This document shows positions 27,440-38,223 of a DNA stretch of 64,000 bases, piece after piece (the first letter of the stretch is position 1; each line of letters starts with the position of its first letter). The notes beneath the pieces were generated by a model, which was not told the DNA's origin, ran no database searches, and saw only the letters and a list, made by a program, of their open reading frames with translations. The DNA lies in contig CAWGHZ010000006.1 in NCBI GenBank assembly GCA_963822575.1, positions 124,001 to 188,000 on the forward strand, given 5' to 3'. The stretch is from CAWGHZ01 sp963822575. Its GTDB lineage: Bacteria > Pseudomonadota > Alphaproteobacteria > MPNO01 > DASWLB01. A program made the translations under genes and the position numbers.

Positions 27440-28297
27440 TCAGCGCGCCGGCACGACCGGGACGTTGTCGATCAGCCGCGCGCGGCCGAGCCAGGCGGCG
27501 GCCAGCACCCGCGCCGGGCGGTCGACCGCTTCGATCTCCGCCAGCGTCTCGGCGTCGCAGACGGCCAGATAGTCGATCGGGTCGAATCCAGCCTTTCCGA
27601 GCACATCTTTGCCGCGCGCGATCTCCACGGATGCGCCGGCCCCGCTGGCGAGCCGTTCGGACATCTCCCGCAGCGTGCAATAGAGCGCCGGCGCGGCCGC
27701 GCGCTGCGCTTCATCGAGATAGGCGTTGCGCGACGAGAGCGCGAGCCCGTCCGGCGCGCGGGCCGTCGCGACGCCGACGATCTCGACCGGCATGTCGAGG
27801 TCGCGGGCGAGGCGGCGGATGACCTGGAGCTGCTGGTAGTCCTTCTCGCCGAAGAACGCCGCGTCGGGCCGCGCCTGGTTGAGGAGCTTGGTCACCACCG
27901 TCGCGACACCCGCGAAATGGCCGGGCCGATGGGCGCCGCACAGCCCCTCGGTGAGGCCCGCCACCGTCACCGTCGTCGCGAAGCCCGTGGGATACATCTC
28001 CGCCACGCCGGGCGCGTAGAGCGCGTCGCAGCCCGCGGCGGCGAGCTTCGCCTGATCGCCCGCCTCGTCGCGCGGATAGGCGGCGAAGTCCTCGTTCGGC
28101 CCGAACTGGGTCGGGTTGACGAAGAGCGTCGCGACCACGTGCGCGCAGCGCCCGCGCGCCGCCGCGACCAGCGCCAGGTGCCCGTCATGGATCGCGCCCA
28201 TCGTCGGCACCAGCCCGACGGGACCATCGTTCCTGTATCCGGCAACGCGTTCCCGCAGCGCCGCCGCGGTGCGGAGGGTTTCGAGGGTGGCTGTCAC
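27440..28297 (-). CDS. panC: pantoate--beta-alanine ligase
   Basis: A 285-residue enzyme that condenses pantoate with beta-alanine using ATP, the last step of pantothenate (vitamin B5/CoA) synthesis. Motifs: VGLVPTMGAIHDGHLALV with the HIGH-like nucleotide site, VVATLFVNPTQFGPNEDF, GVATVVTKLLNQARPDAAFF and FGEKDYQQLQVIRR, LALSSRNAYL. The start is GTG at 28297, overlapping the panB stop as GTGA, so the pair is translationally coupled. Length and motifs are normal. Confidence 0.96.
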   Translation of the reverse strand: MTATLETLRTAAALRERVAGYRNDGPVGLVPTMGAIHDGHLALVAAARGRCAHVVATLFVNPTQFGPNEDFAAYPRDEAGDQAKLAAAGCDALYAPGVAEMYPTGFATTVTVAGLTEGLCGAHRPGHFAGVATVVTKLLNQARPDAAFFGEKDYQQLQVIRRLARDLDMPVEIVGVATARAPDGLALSSRNAYLDEAQRAAAPALYCTLREMSERLASGAGASVEIARGKDVLGKAGFDPIDYLAVCDAETLAEIEAVDRPARVLAAAWLGRARLIDNVPVVPAR

Positions 28298-29139
28298 TCG
28301 GCGGGGGTGCGGTCCCGCGCGCCGGCGGCGTGGAACACGTGCTCGGGCCCCGGAAAGCGGCGGGCGCGCACGTCGCGGGCGTAGGCCTCGACGGCCTGCT
28401 CGACCGTGCCGCCGAGCTCGGCGTAGCGCTTGACGAAGGAGGGCGTGAACTCCGCGAACAGGCCCAGCATGTCCTCGGTCACCAGCACCTGCCCGTCGCA
28501 GGCAGGCGACGCGCCGATGCCGATGGTCGGCACCTTTACCGCCTCGGTCACCTCGCGCGCGACCGGCTCGATCGTGCCCTCCACCACCATGGCGAACGCG
28601 CCCGCGTCGGCGATGGCGCGCGCGTCGGCCAGCACCTCGGCCGCGCCGCTGGCGTCGCGCCCCTGGATGCGGTAGCCGCCATAGGCGTTCACCGATTGCG
28701 GCTTGAGGCCGATATGGCCCAGTACCGGCACCCCGCGCTGGACGAGGAAGGCCACGGTCGGCGCCATCTCGACCCCGCCCTCGAGCTTGACCGCAGCGCA
28801 GCCGGTCTCGACCAGCACGCGCGCGGCGTTGCGGTAGGCCTGGGCCGGCGATTCCTGGTAGCTCGCGAACGGCATGTCGACCGCCACGCAGCCGCGGCGC
28901 GAGCCGCGCACCACCGCCGCGCCGTGCGCGATCATCATGTCGAGCGTGACGGGCAGTGTGGTGTCGAACCCATACACCACCATGCCCAGCGAATCGCCCA
29001 CCAGCAGCAGGTCGACATAGGGGTCGAGGAATCGTGCCATCGGCGCGGTGTAGCAGGTGAGCGAGACGATCGGCTCGCCCCCCTTGCGGGCGACGAGCTG
29101 GGGGATGGAAATGCGCTTGGCGCGGCTCGGCGTGCTCAC
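28294..29139 (-). CDS. panB: 3-methyl-2-oxobutanoate hydroxymethyltransferase
   Basis: A 281-residue enzyme transferring a hydroxymethyl group from methylene-tetrahydrofolate to ketoisovalerate, the first committed step to pantoate. Conserved: IVSLTCYTAPMARFLDPYVD, LLLVGDSLGMVVYGFD (metal-binding Asp), VKLEGGVEMAP, VPVLGHIGLKPQSVNAYGGY and VPTIGIGASPACDGQVLV. The usual GAG-DGQ metal/substrate segment is present as GASPACDGQ. First gene of panB-panC; the intergenic space to ggt (divergent) at 29140-29248 should hold both promoters. Confidence 0.96.
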   Translation of the reverse strand: MSTPSRAKRISIPQLVARKGGEPIVSLTCYTAPMARFLDPYVDLLLVGDSLGMVVYGFDTTLPVTLDMMIAHGAAVVRGSRRGCVAVDMPFASYQESPAQAYRNAARVLVETGCAAVKLEGGVEMAPTVAFLVQRGVPVLGHIGLKPQSVNAYGGYRIQGRDASGAAEVLADARAIADAGAFAMVVEGTIEPVAREVTEAVKVPTIGIGASPACDGQVLVTEDMLGLFAEFTPSFVKRYAELGGTVEQAVEAYARDVRARRFPGPEHVFHAAGARDRTPAE

Positions 29140-29248
29140 GGTACCCTCCGGGCGCGGGGACGCGGATTCCTACCGCCTTTTTCGCGGGTGCGAAAGGATT
29201 TTGCCCCGGCGCACAAGAGCGTATGTAGGGCGGCGGCGGGAGAGGGAA

Positions 29249-30942
29249 ATGGCGCGGGCGAGGGGAACGGTCTTGCTGGTCGCGGCCGTGGCGCTGGCCG
29301 TGGCGGGCTGCGCGGGGCCAACGGCGCCGCCTTTGCCCAAAAAGCACATGGTGGTCGCCGCCAACCCACTGGCGGCGGCGGCCGGTCGCGACATATTGCG
29401 CGCGGGCGGCAGCGCGGTCGACGCCGCCATCGCGACCCAGATGGTGCTGACCCTGGTCGAGCCGCAATCCTCGGGCATCGGCGGCGGTGCGTTCCTGGTC
29501 GAGTACGACCGCGCGACGGACAGGATCGACGCCTATGACGGGCGCGAGACGGCGCCCAAGGCCGCGACCGAGCGGCTGTTCCTCGGCGCGGACGGCAGGC
29601 CGCGGCGCTTTCCTCAGGTGATGGCGGGCGGGCTTGCCGTCGGCGTCCCCGGCGTGCTCCGCATGCTGTGGCTGGCCCATCGCGACCACGGCAGGCTGCC
29701 CTGGAAGGCGCTGTTCCAGCCGGCCATCGCGCTCGCCGAGCGCGGCTTCGCCATCTCGCCCCGGCTCTACGGCGAGCTGAAGGCGGACCGGTTCATGCCG
29801 CACTTCCCGGCGGCGGCCACCTATTTCCTGCTGCCGGACGGCACGCCGAAGCCGATCGGCACGATCCTGAGGAACCCGGCGCTTGCGCGGACCCTTGCCC
29901 GCATTGCCGAAGAGGGGCCGGACGCGTTCTACATCGGCGTGATGGCCGACGACATCGCCGCCGCCGTGCAGGCGGCGCGGATGAACCCGGGCGGCCTCGC
30001 CGCCGCCGACCTCGCCGCCTACCGCGCGGCCAAACGCCCTTCCGTCTGCGGCTATTACCGCGTGTGGCGCGTCTGCGGGATGGGACTGCCGAGCTCCGGC
30101 GCGATCTCGACCATCGAGACGCTACGCCTCCTGGAGCCGTTCGGCCTGCCGCAGATGGAGCCCGATTCGGTGCTCGCCGTGCATCTGATCGTCGAGGCGG
30201 AGAAGCTCGCTTACGCCGACCGCAACGCCTATCTCGGCGATCCGGCCTTCGTCCAGGCGCCGGTCGTCGGGGTTCTCGACCGGCACTACCTCGCCGAGCG
30301 GTCGAAGCTGATCTCTGGCGTGCGGGCGATGGGCACAGCCGCGCCCGGCCTTCCCGAACGGCGCATGGCGCCCGGCGCGTCGCCGCGCGCCCATTCGACC
30401 AGCCATGTCAGCATCGTCGACGACGCAGGCAACGCGGTCGCGATGACCACCACCGTGAACACGCCGTTCGGCTCGCACCTCCTGGTCGACGGGTTCCTGC
30501 TCAACAACGAGCTCCTGGATTTCGCCTTCCGGCCGGCGATCGACGGCACGCCGGTCCCAACCGGCCGGAGCCCGGCAAGCGGCCGCTCTCGTCGATGGCG
30601 CCCACATTGGTGTTCGACCGGAACGGCGATCTTGCGTTCGTCGCGGGCTCGCCCGGCGGCGGGAACATCATCGGCTACATGGTGCAGGCGCTGGTCGCGG
30701 CGCTGGACTGGAACCTGCCGGCCGCCGACGTGGTGTCGCTGCCGCATTTCCTGAGCCGCAACGGCCCGACCGAGCTCGAAGAGGGGACGGCGATCACGGC
30801 GCTGGCGCCGGCGCTCGAGCGCATGGGTCACAGGACCCGCCTGCGCCGGCTCAACAGCGGTCTCGACGTGATCCGCGTCACGCCCGAAGGCTTCGACGGG
30901 GCGAGCGACCCGCGCCGCGAAGGCGTCGCGCTGGGGGACTGA
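29249..30942 (+). pseudogene. ggt: gamma-glutamyltransferase precursor, one frameshift
   Basis: The start MARARGTVLLVAAVALAVAG is followed by a lipobox-like AGC, suggesting a lipoprotein or secreted proenzyme. The large-subunit part is intact (SAVDAAIATQMVLTLVEPQS, GIGGGAFLVEY, LPSSGAISTIETLRL). It reaches the autocleavage/catalytic Thr in SPRAHSTSHVSIVDDAGNAV and the conserved FGSHLLVDGFLLNNELLDF. At CCC (30556-30558) one C is missing; adding it restores NRPEPGKRPLSSMAPTLVFD and the remaining 125 residues to 30942. The enzyme would hydrolyse glutathione or transfer gamma-glutamyl groups in the periplasm. A single homopolymer indel makes base-calling error plausible. Confidence 0.85.
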
Positions 30943-30958
30943 GCGGCCGGTGTGGCGG

Positions 30959-32176
30959 CTACCCGGGCAGGTGGTCGTGCGGCGGCGCGGTGCGCTGGGT
31001 GTGGCGCTCGTCGGCGACGCGGGCGATCTCGGCGCGCAGGTCCGGGTTCTCCTCCAGGAGCTCGCGGAAATCGTGCACGTGCAGCGAGAGGAGATGGCAT
31101 GGGTTCACCGCCGTCACGGTCGCCGTGCGGCGCGTCTCGCGGATCAGCGCGATTTCGCCGAAATACTGGCCCTTGCCGAGGCGCACCGGCTCCGGCCGCA
31201 CCTCGACCTCGACCTCGCCATCGAGGATGAAGTACATCGCGTCCGCGGCCTCGCCGCGGCGTACGATCACGCTGTTGCCCGGCACCACCTGCGGGCGCAG
31301 CAACCGCGCGATAGAGGCGATGCGCCCGGCGTCGAGCGACGCGAACAGCGGCAGGGACGCGACCGCCTGCCACGTGACGATGAACTGCTGCTTGCGCAGC
31401 TCCTCCATGAAGCCGGTGGCCATGATGCCCGCGGGCACCGCCACCATTGCGATGCCGACCAGGATCACCACGCTGCCGAACAGCCTGCCGAACAGCGTCG
31501 CCGGCACGACGTCGCCGTACCCAACCGTCGCCATGGTCACCACCGCCCACCACAGCGCCTTGGGGATCGAGGCGAAAGCCTCCGGCTGGGCCTTGTGCTC
31601 CAGGAGGTACATCACCCCGCCGGTCAGCACGATCAGCACGGTCAGCGTGCCGAACGCGGCGCCGAGTGCCGGCGCCTCGTTCTTGAACACGCGGGCGACT
31701 AGGCCGAGCCCCGGCAAATAGCGCGCGAGCTTGAGCAGCGGCAACAGGCCGGTCGCCGCCCGCACGTCCGGCCCCAGCCCGACGGCGAGGTCCACCCAGT
31801 ACGACGCGACAATCAGAAGGTCGATCACGCCGAGCGGCGACAGGGCGTAGGCGAGGCGCGCCTTGCCCGCCGGATGGTGCGGCATCGCCTCCGGTGCGCT
31901 CCACAGGCGCACGAGGTATTCCGCGGTGAAGGCGACGAATGCCGCGAACTCGACGGGCGACAGAACGCGCTCTGCGGCGGGATCGAGGTTGGGAACGGTA
32001 AGCGCCATCGCCGCGCCGGCGGCGGCCAGGATGGCGAGCACGATAAACGACGCGGTGAGGCGGGCGGCGCGTGCCGGGGCGCCGTCGTGCGCGGTCAGCG
32101 CGCCGTGCGCCCACGCCCGTAGGCTATGCGCCGCCGCTCTCGTCCGCGGCGCCCCCTCGCGCAGCGCACCCGTCAC
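30959..32176 (-). CDS. voltage-gated-type K+ channel with cyclic-nucleotide-binding domain
   Basis: A 405-residue channel subunit. The membrane part (about 38-255) has six helices with a modest S4-like segment (LKLARYLPGLGLVARVFKNE), then the pore helix and selectivity filter MATVGYGDVVPATL (TVGYGD at 217-222). The cytoplasmic C-terminus (about 265-380) is a cyclic-nucleotide-binding domain: SVIVRRGEAADAMYFILDGE, and the phosphate-binding cassette FGEIALIRETRRTATV (339-354). This is the architecture of MlotiK1-type prokaryotic cyclic-nucleotide-modulated K+ channels, which work as tetramers in the cytoplasmic membrane. The gene is convergent with ggt, 16 bp apart. Confidence 0.9.
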   Translation of the reverse strand: MTGALREGAPRTRAAAHSLRAWAHGALTAHDGAPARAARLTASFIVLAILAAAGAAMALTVPNLDPAAERVLSPVEFAAFVAFTAEYLVRLWSAPEAMPHHPAGKARLAYALSPLGVIDLLIVASYWVDLAVGLGPDVRAATGLLPLLKLARYLPGLGLVARVFKNEAPALGAAFGTLTVLIVLTGGVMYLLEHKAQPEAFASIPKALWWAVVTMATVGYGDVVPATLFGRLFGSVVILVGIAMVAVPAGIMATGFMEELRKQQFIVTWQAVASLPLFASLDAGRIASIARLLRPQVVPGNSVIVRRGEAADAMYFILDGEVEVEVRPEPVRLGKGQYFGEIALIRETRRTATVTAVNPCHLLSLHVHDFRELLEENPDLRAEIARVADERHTQRTAPPHDHLPG

Positions 32177-32188
32177 GCCACCCCCCGA

Positions 32189-32395
32189 TCACGCCTCGAC
32201 GTACCCGATGATGCTCGACGGCGTCGGCACCGCGATCCCGTCCTCGCGCAGCCCTTCGATGTGGTACCGGATGGCCTCTCTGATTTCGCGCTCGACGGCT
32301 TCCACCGTCGGCCCCGTCGCAACGCAACCCGCGAGGTCCGGCACGTATGCGGAGCAGTTTCCGTCCGCCTTCTCGATGACGACTGCGTCGCGCAT
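32189..32395 (-). CDS. hicB: HicB-family antitoxin
   Basis: A 68-residue protein beginning MRDAVVIEKADGNCSAYVPD, LAGCVATGPTVEAVEREIRE and AIRYHIEGLREDG. This is the HicB partial RNase-H-like fold that binds and neutralises the HicA toxin; the short form lacks a C-terminal DNA-binding domain. It lies directly downstream of a damaged hicA, the usual toxin-antitoxin order. Because the toxin is broken it may now be an orphan antitoxin. It ends 13 bp before the K+ channel start on the same strand. Confidence 0.88.
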   Translation of the reverse strand: MRDAVVIEKADGNCSAYVPDLAGCVATGPTVEAVEREIREAIRYHIEGLREDGIAVPTPSSIIGYVEA

Positions 32396-32403
32396 CCTTT
32401 CAC

Positions 32404-32557
32404 CCCTTTAAGGCCCGCCTGCTTCAGGACGCTGTTCAACGTCCCCTGAGCATTACACGTCCCGGCCTTTCCGAGTGCTTAAACTGGCGATGGCTTCCGC
32501 GGGTCGCAACGAGAACCCCGCCATTCTTTTCCAACATTCGAACCACATTGCGGACCT

Positions 32558-32561
<4 letters not shown>
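32404..32561 (-). pseudogene. hicA: HicA-type mRNA interferase toxin, internally deleted
   Basis: A GTG start (32561) overlapping the alaS stop gives MKVRNVVRMLEKNGGVLVAT, then RGSHRQFKHSERPGRV. This is the HicA double-stranded-RNA-binding-like fold with its catalytic His in GSHRQF. The frame stops at 32436. The family C-terminus TLNSVLKQAGLK is still readable in the next frame at about 32405-32445. Compared with family members the GHPG-type loop of roughly ten residues between RV and GTLNS is missing, with a net frame change. A small deletion has therefore destroyed the toxin while leaving hicB intact. Confidence 0.75.
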
Positions 32562-35230
<2,669 letters not shown>

Positions 35231-35434
35231 ATCCTACTCGCACAAGCGCGGCAGCGCGCGCGCACGCCACGCGCGCCGGCGCCGCTCAACCGTTTGCGGC
35301 CCGAATCGGGCCGCAATTCCATTATGGTCGCTCGGTCGAGCAACGCCAAGCCCCGCGCGGCGGCACCGTGGCGAGGCTTGGCGGAGCGGCGGGTGGACGT
35401 GATAGGTTCCGCCCATCATGAACCGTGGCGCGCC

Positions 35435-36028
35435 ATGACCGGGCAAGAGATCGAGCGGCTGATCCAGCTTCTCGCGCGGCTGCCCGGGCTCGGCCCGCGC
35501 TCCGCCCGGCGCGCGGCTCTGGCGCTGATCAAAAGGCGCGACACGCTCTTGGCGCCGCTCGCCCAGGCGATGACCGAGGCCGCCGCCGCCATCCGCGAAT
35601 GCACGGTCTGCGGCAATTTCGACACGCGCGATCCCTGCGCCATCTGCGCCGACCCGCGGCGCGACGCCCGGCTCCTCTGCGTGGTGGAGGAGGTGGCCGA
35701 CCTCTGGGCGATGGAGCGGACGGCCGCGTTTTCCGGGCGCTATCACGTTCTGGGTGGGACGCTGTCCGCGCTCGACGGCAGGGGCCCCGGCGAGCTCCGC
35801 ATCGATTCGCTGGCCCAGCGCGTGCGCCAGGGCGAGATGGCCGAGGTGATCCTGGCGCTGTCGGCCACCGTCGAGGGCCAGACCACGGCGCACTACGTCA
35901 CCGAGACGCTCGGCGGCATCGGGGTGAAGATCTCGCGCCTCGCGCACGGCGTTCCGGTCGGCGGCGAGCTCGACTATCTCGACGACGGCACCATCTCCGC
36001 CGCCCTCAAGGCGCGCATCCCAGTATAG
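35435..36028 (+). CDS. recR: recombination mediator protein RecR
   Basis: A 197-residue protein of normal RecR length. It starts with the helix-hairpin-helix (IERLIQLLARLPGLGPRSAR), followed by the Cys4 zinc finger CTVCGNFDTRDPCAIC at about 54-69. The Toprim domain contains LLCVVEEVADLWAMERTAAF and ILALSATVEGQTTAHYVTET, and the C-terminal Walker-B-like segment GVPVGGELDYLDDGTI. With RecO and RecF it loads RecA at single-strand gaps. It is followed nine bases later by a TauE-type gene. No dnaX/YbaB gene is upstream, unlike in many bacteria. Confidence 0.96.
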   Translation: MTGQEIERLIQLLARLPGLGPRSARRAALALIKRRDTLLAPLAQAMTEAAAAIRECTVCGNFDTRDPCAICADPRRDARLLCVVEEVADLWAMERTAAFSGRYHVLGGTLSALDGRGPGELRIDSLAQRVRQGEMAEVILALSATVEGQTTAHYVTETLGGIGVKISRLAHGVPVGGELDYLDDGTISAALKARIPV

Positions 36029-36037
36029 GCCGCGATC

Positions 36038-36805
36038 ATGGATGCAGCGTTCCTCGGCGTGCCGCACGTCGATCTGTGGGTTTTCGCCGGGCTTTCGCTG
36101 GCGTCGTTCCTGACCGCCATCTTCGGACTGCTGACGGGCACGGCGGGCGGGCTCCTGCTCCTCGGCATCATGTCGATGGTGTTTCCGCCGGCGGTGCTGA
36201 TCCCGGTGCACACCTGCATTCAGCTCGGCGCCGGGGCCAGCCGCGCGGCTATCATGCGGCGCCACGTGATCCTCGGCCTCGTGGCGCCGTTCGCGGCGGG
36301 CGCGGCGGTCGGCGCGGCGGCGGGGGCGAAGGTCTTCATTTCGCTGCCGGTCGGCGTGCTCGAAGGCATTCTCGGCGGGTTCATCATCCTGGTCACTTGG
36401 ATGCCCAGGTTCGGCCGCATGGGATCGGAGAAAGGGCGTTTCGCCGTCGTCGGGCTCGCCGCCACGTTCCTCGGCATATTCGTCAGCGCGACGGGCACGC
36501 TGGTCGCGCCGTTCATCGCCTCGGCCGTGGACGACCGGCGGAATTACGTCGCCACCTTCGCCGCGCTGATGAGCATCGTGCATACGCTGAAGCTCATCGC
36601 CTTCGCGCTCCTGGGCGTCGCGATCGGGGCGTACCTGCCGCTGGTCGCGGTCATGATCGCAACCTCGGCGGCGGGAACCTGGGTCGGCGCGCGCCTGCTC
36701 GACCATGTGCCGGAGCGCGCGTTCCGGATCGTCCTTCAGTCGCTGCTGACGATCCTGGCGCTGCGCCTGATCTGGAGCGCGGTCGCGAAGGCCGGGTGGA
36801 TTTAG
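36038..36805 (+). CDS. TauE/SafE-family membrane exporter
   Basis: A 255-residue polytopic protein with about eight helices. It contains FLTAIFGLLTGTAGGLLLLG near the N-terminus and the second-half repeat LAATFLGIFVSATGTLVAPF, the duplicated motif of the TauE/SafE/YfcA (DUF81) family thought to export sulfite or organosulfonates. It may be co-transcribed with recR. Its stop (36803-36805) is six bases from the left end of IS110 copy 2, which has inserted between this gene and the convergent rmuC. Confidence 0.85.
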   Translation: MDAAFLGVPHVDLWVFAGLSLASFLTAIFGLLTGTAGGLLLLGIMSMVFPPAVLIPVHTCIQLGAGASRAAIMRRHVILGLVAPFAAGAAVGAAAGAKVFISLPVGVLEGILGGFIILVTWMPRFGRMGSEKGRFAVVGLAATFLGIFVSATGTLVAPFIASAVDDRRNYVATFAALMSIVHTLKLIAFALLGVAIGAYLPLVAVMIATSAAGTWVGARLLDHVPERAFRIVLQSLLTILALRLIWSAVAKAGWI

Positions 36806-36864
36806 GGGCTACTCCGCCCTACCGTTCAGTGCGCTCGCCGGATGAGTCGTGACACGATAGGCGC

Positions 36865-36990
36865 GCGCAGGCACGGCGGGGATGGTTTCTACTCCGGCTG
36901 CCCTCGATGGCTCCAGCGGCAGAGCCCCCCGCCGTGCCGACCGATCTTGACCGCTCATTACTCTGTGCGATCGATCGCTCCGTAGGGCGA
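36865..36990 (+). ncRNA. predicted IS110 bridge RNA, copy 2
   Basis: In the non-coding left end (36814-37036), GGCACGGCGGGG (36870-36881) pairs with CCCCGCCGTGCC (36927-36938). The 45-nt loop holds CTACTCC (36890-36896), the same sense as the left half-target plus core, and GCGGCAGAG (36916-36924), the complement of the right half-target CTCTGCCGC. Further on, CATTACTCTG (36957-36966) repeats the element's right end, and GTAGGGCG (36981-36988) is the complement of CGCCCTAC in its left end (36815-36822). Left guides in sense and right guides in antisense is the bridge-RNA logic described for IS621. RNA boundaries and expression are inferred. Confidence 0.68.
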
Positions 36991-37036
36991 TGCCGGCAAG
37001 GACGGGAGGCGCAGCAGCAACCATTCGGGGGGTCCG

Positions 37037-38215
37037 ATGAAGATATCCGTCGGCATCGACGCCGCCAAGGAAGTCCACTGGGCGGCGGCAATCGACGAAA
37101 CGGCAAGGGTTCTGCTCGACCTGCGGGTCGAGAACACGCCGCAAGCGGTCGATCAGCTGATCGACCGCTTGCGCGCGCTCGACGGCGATGTCGTCGTCGG
37201 GGTCGATGTCATCGGCAGCTTCGCCGCCTTCCTCGAGGCCGCGCTGCTGGCGGCGGGCTTCCGCCTGGTCCATGTGCCCGGCCTGGTCGTCAATCGCGCG
37301 CGTCAGGGCCTGGTCGGCGGCGAGAACAAGTCCGACCCGCGCGACGCGCGCGTCATCGCCGAGCAGGTGCGCGTCCGTCCGGACCTGCGCCCCATCGAAC
37401 CCGACGAGGAGGCCGCGGCCGAGCTGCGCGTGCTGACCGGCCGGCGGCGCGATCTCGTCGACGAGCAGACCCGGCGTCTGTCGCGCCTGCATGCGTCCCT
37501 GGCCGGCATCCATCCCGGCCTGGAGCGGTCGCTCGATCTCACCACCAAGGGCGCGCTGTGGCTCCTCACCCGTTACGTCACCCCGGGCGAGTTGTGCGGC
37601 GCCGGCCGCAGCAGACTGCTCAAGCATCTGCGCCGCGGCGCGGGCCTGCGCAAAATCGAGCCTCTGGCCGATGCGGCGCTTGCCGCCGCGCGGGCACAGC
37701 GCATCGCCGTGCCCGGCGAACGCGCGGTCGCAGCCGTGGTCCGCGAGCTCGCCACCGAAGCCCTCGCCGCCCGCGCGCGGATCGCCCAACTCGACCGCGA
37801 GCTGGAGGCGCTGATCGAATGCCACCCTGACGGCGCCCTCATCCGAACCCTGCCCGGAATGGGGGTGATCCATACGGCGGAGTTCATCGCCCAGGCAGGC
37901 AATCTCAACCGCTTCCGCTCGGCCGACGCGCTCGCCGCGGCCGCAGGTCTTGCCCCCGTGCTGCGCCAGTCCGGAAAGGTTCGCTATTTGCGTCGCCCCA
38001 TCGGCGGCAACAAGGCCCTCAAGCGGGTCTTCTACCGCGCCGCCTTCTGCGCCCTCGCCGACCCGCAGAGCCGCGCCTACTACGACCGCAAGCGAACCGA
38101 CGGAAAAAGCCATGAACAGGCCGTCATTGCCCTCGCGCGACGACGCGTCAACGTCCTCTGGGCCATGCTTCACAATCGCCAAGCCTTCGATCCCGGCTAC
38201 CGAAAAGCCGCTTGA
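37037..38215 (+). CDS. IS110-family transposase (copy 2)
   Basis: A 392-residue protein identical to that at 21195-22373: RuvC-like DEDD domain at the N-terminus (VGIDAAKEVHW, DPRDARVIAEQ) and the Transposase_20 domain with LPGMGVIHTAEF and the active-site Ser region LRQSGK. Intact, with a GGGGGG ribosome site just before the ATG. The short 3' non-coding end (38216-38228) is only 13 bp, so all guide information must be in the left end. Confidence 0.95.
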   Translation: MKISVGIDAAKEVHWAAAIDETARVLLDLRVENTPQAVDQLIDRLRALDGDVVVGVDVIGSFAAFLEAALLAAGFRLVHVPGLVVNRARQGLVGGENKSDPRDARVIAEQVRVRPDLRPIEPDEEAAAELRVLTGRRRDLVDEQTRRLSRLHASLAGIHPGLERSLDLTTKGALWLLTRYVTPGELCGAGRSRLLKHLRRGAGLRKIEPLADAALAAARAQRIAVPGERAVAAVVRELATEALAARARIAQLDRELEALIECHPDGALIRTLPGMGVIHTAEFIAQAGNLNRFRSADALAAAAGLAPVLRQSGKVRYLRRPIGGNKALKRVFYRAAFCALADPQSRAYYDRKRTDGKSHEQAVIALARRRVNVLWAMLHNRQAFDPGYRKAA

Positions 38216-38223
38216 CTGGCGCA

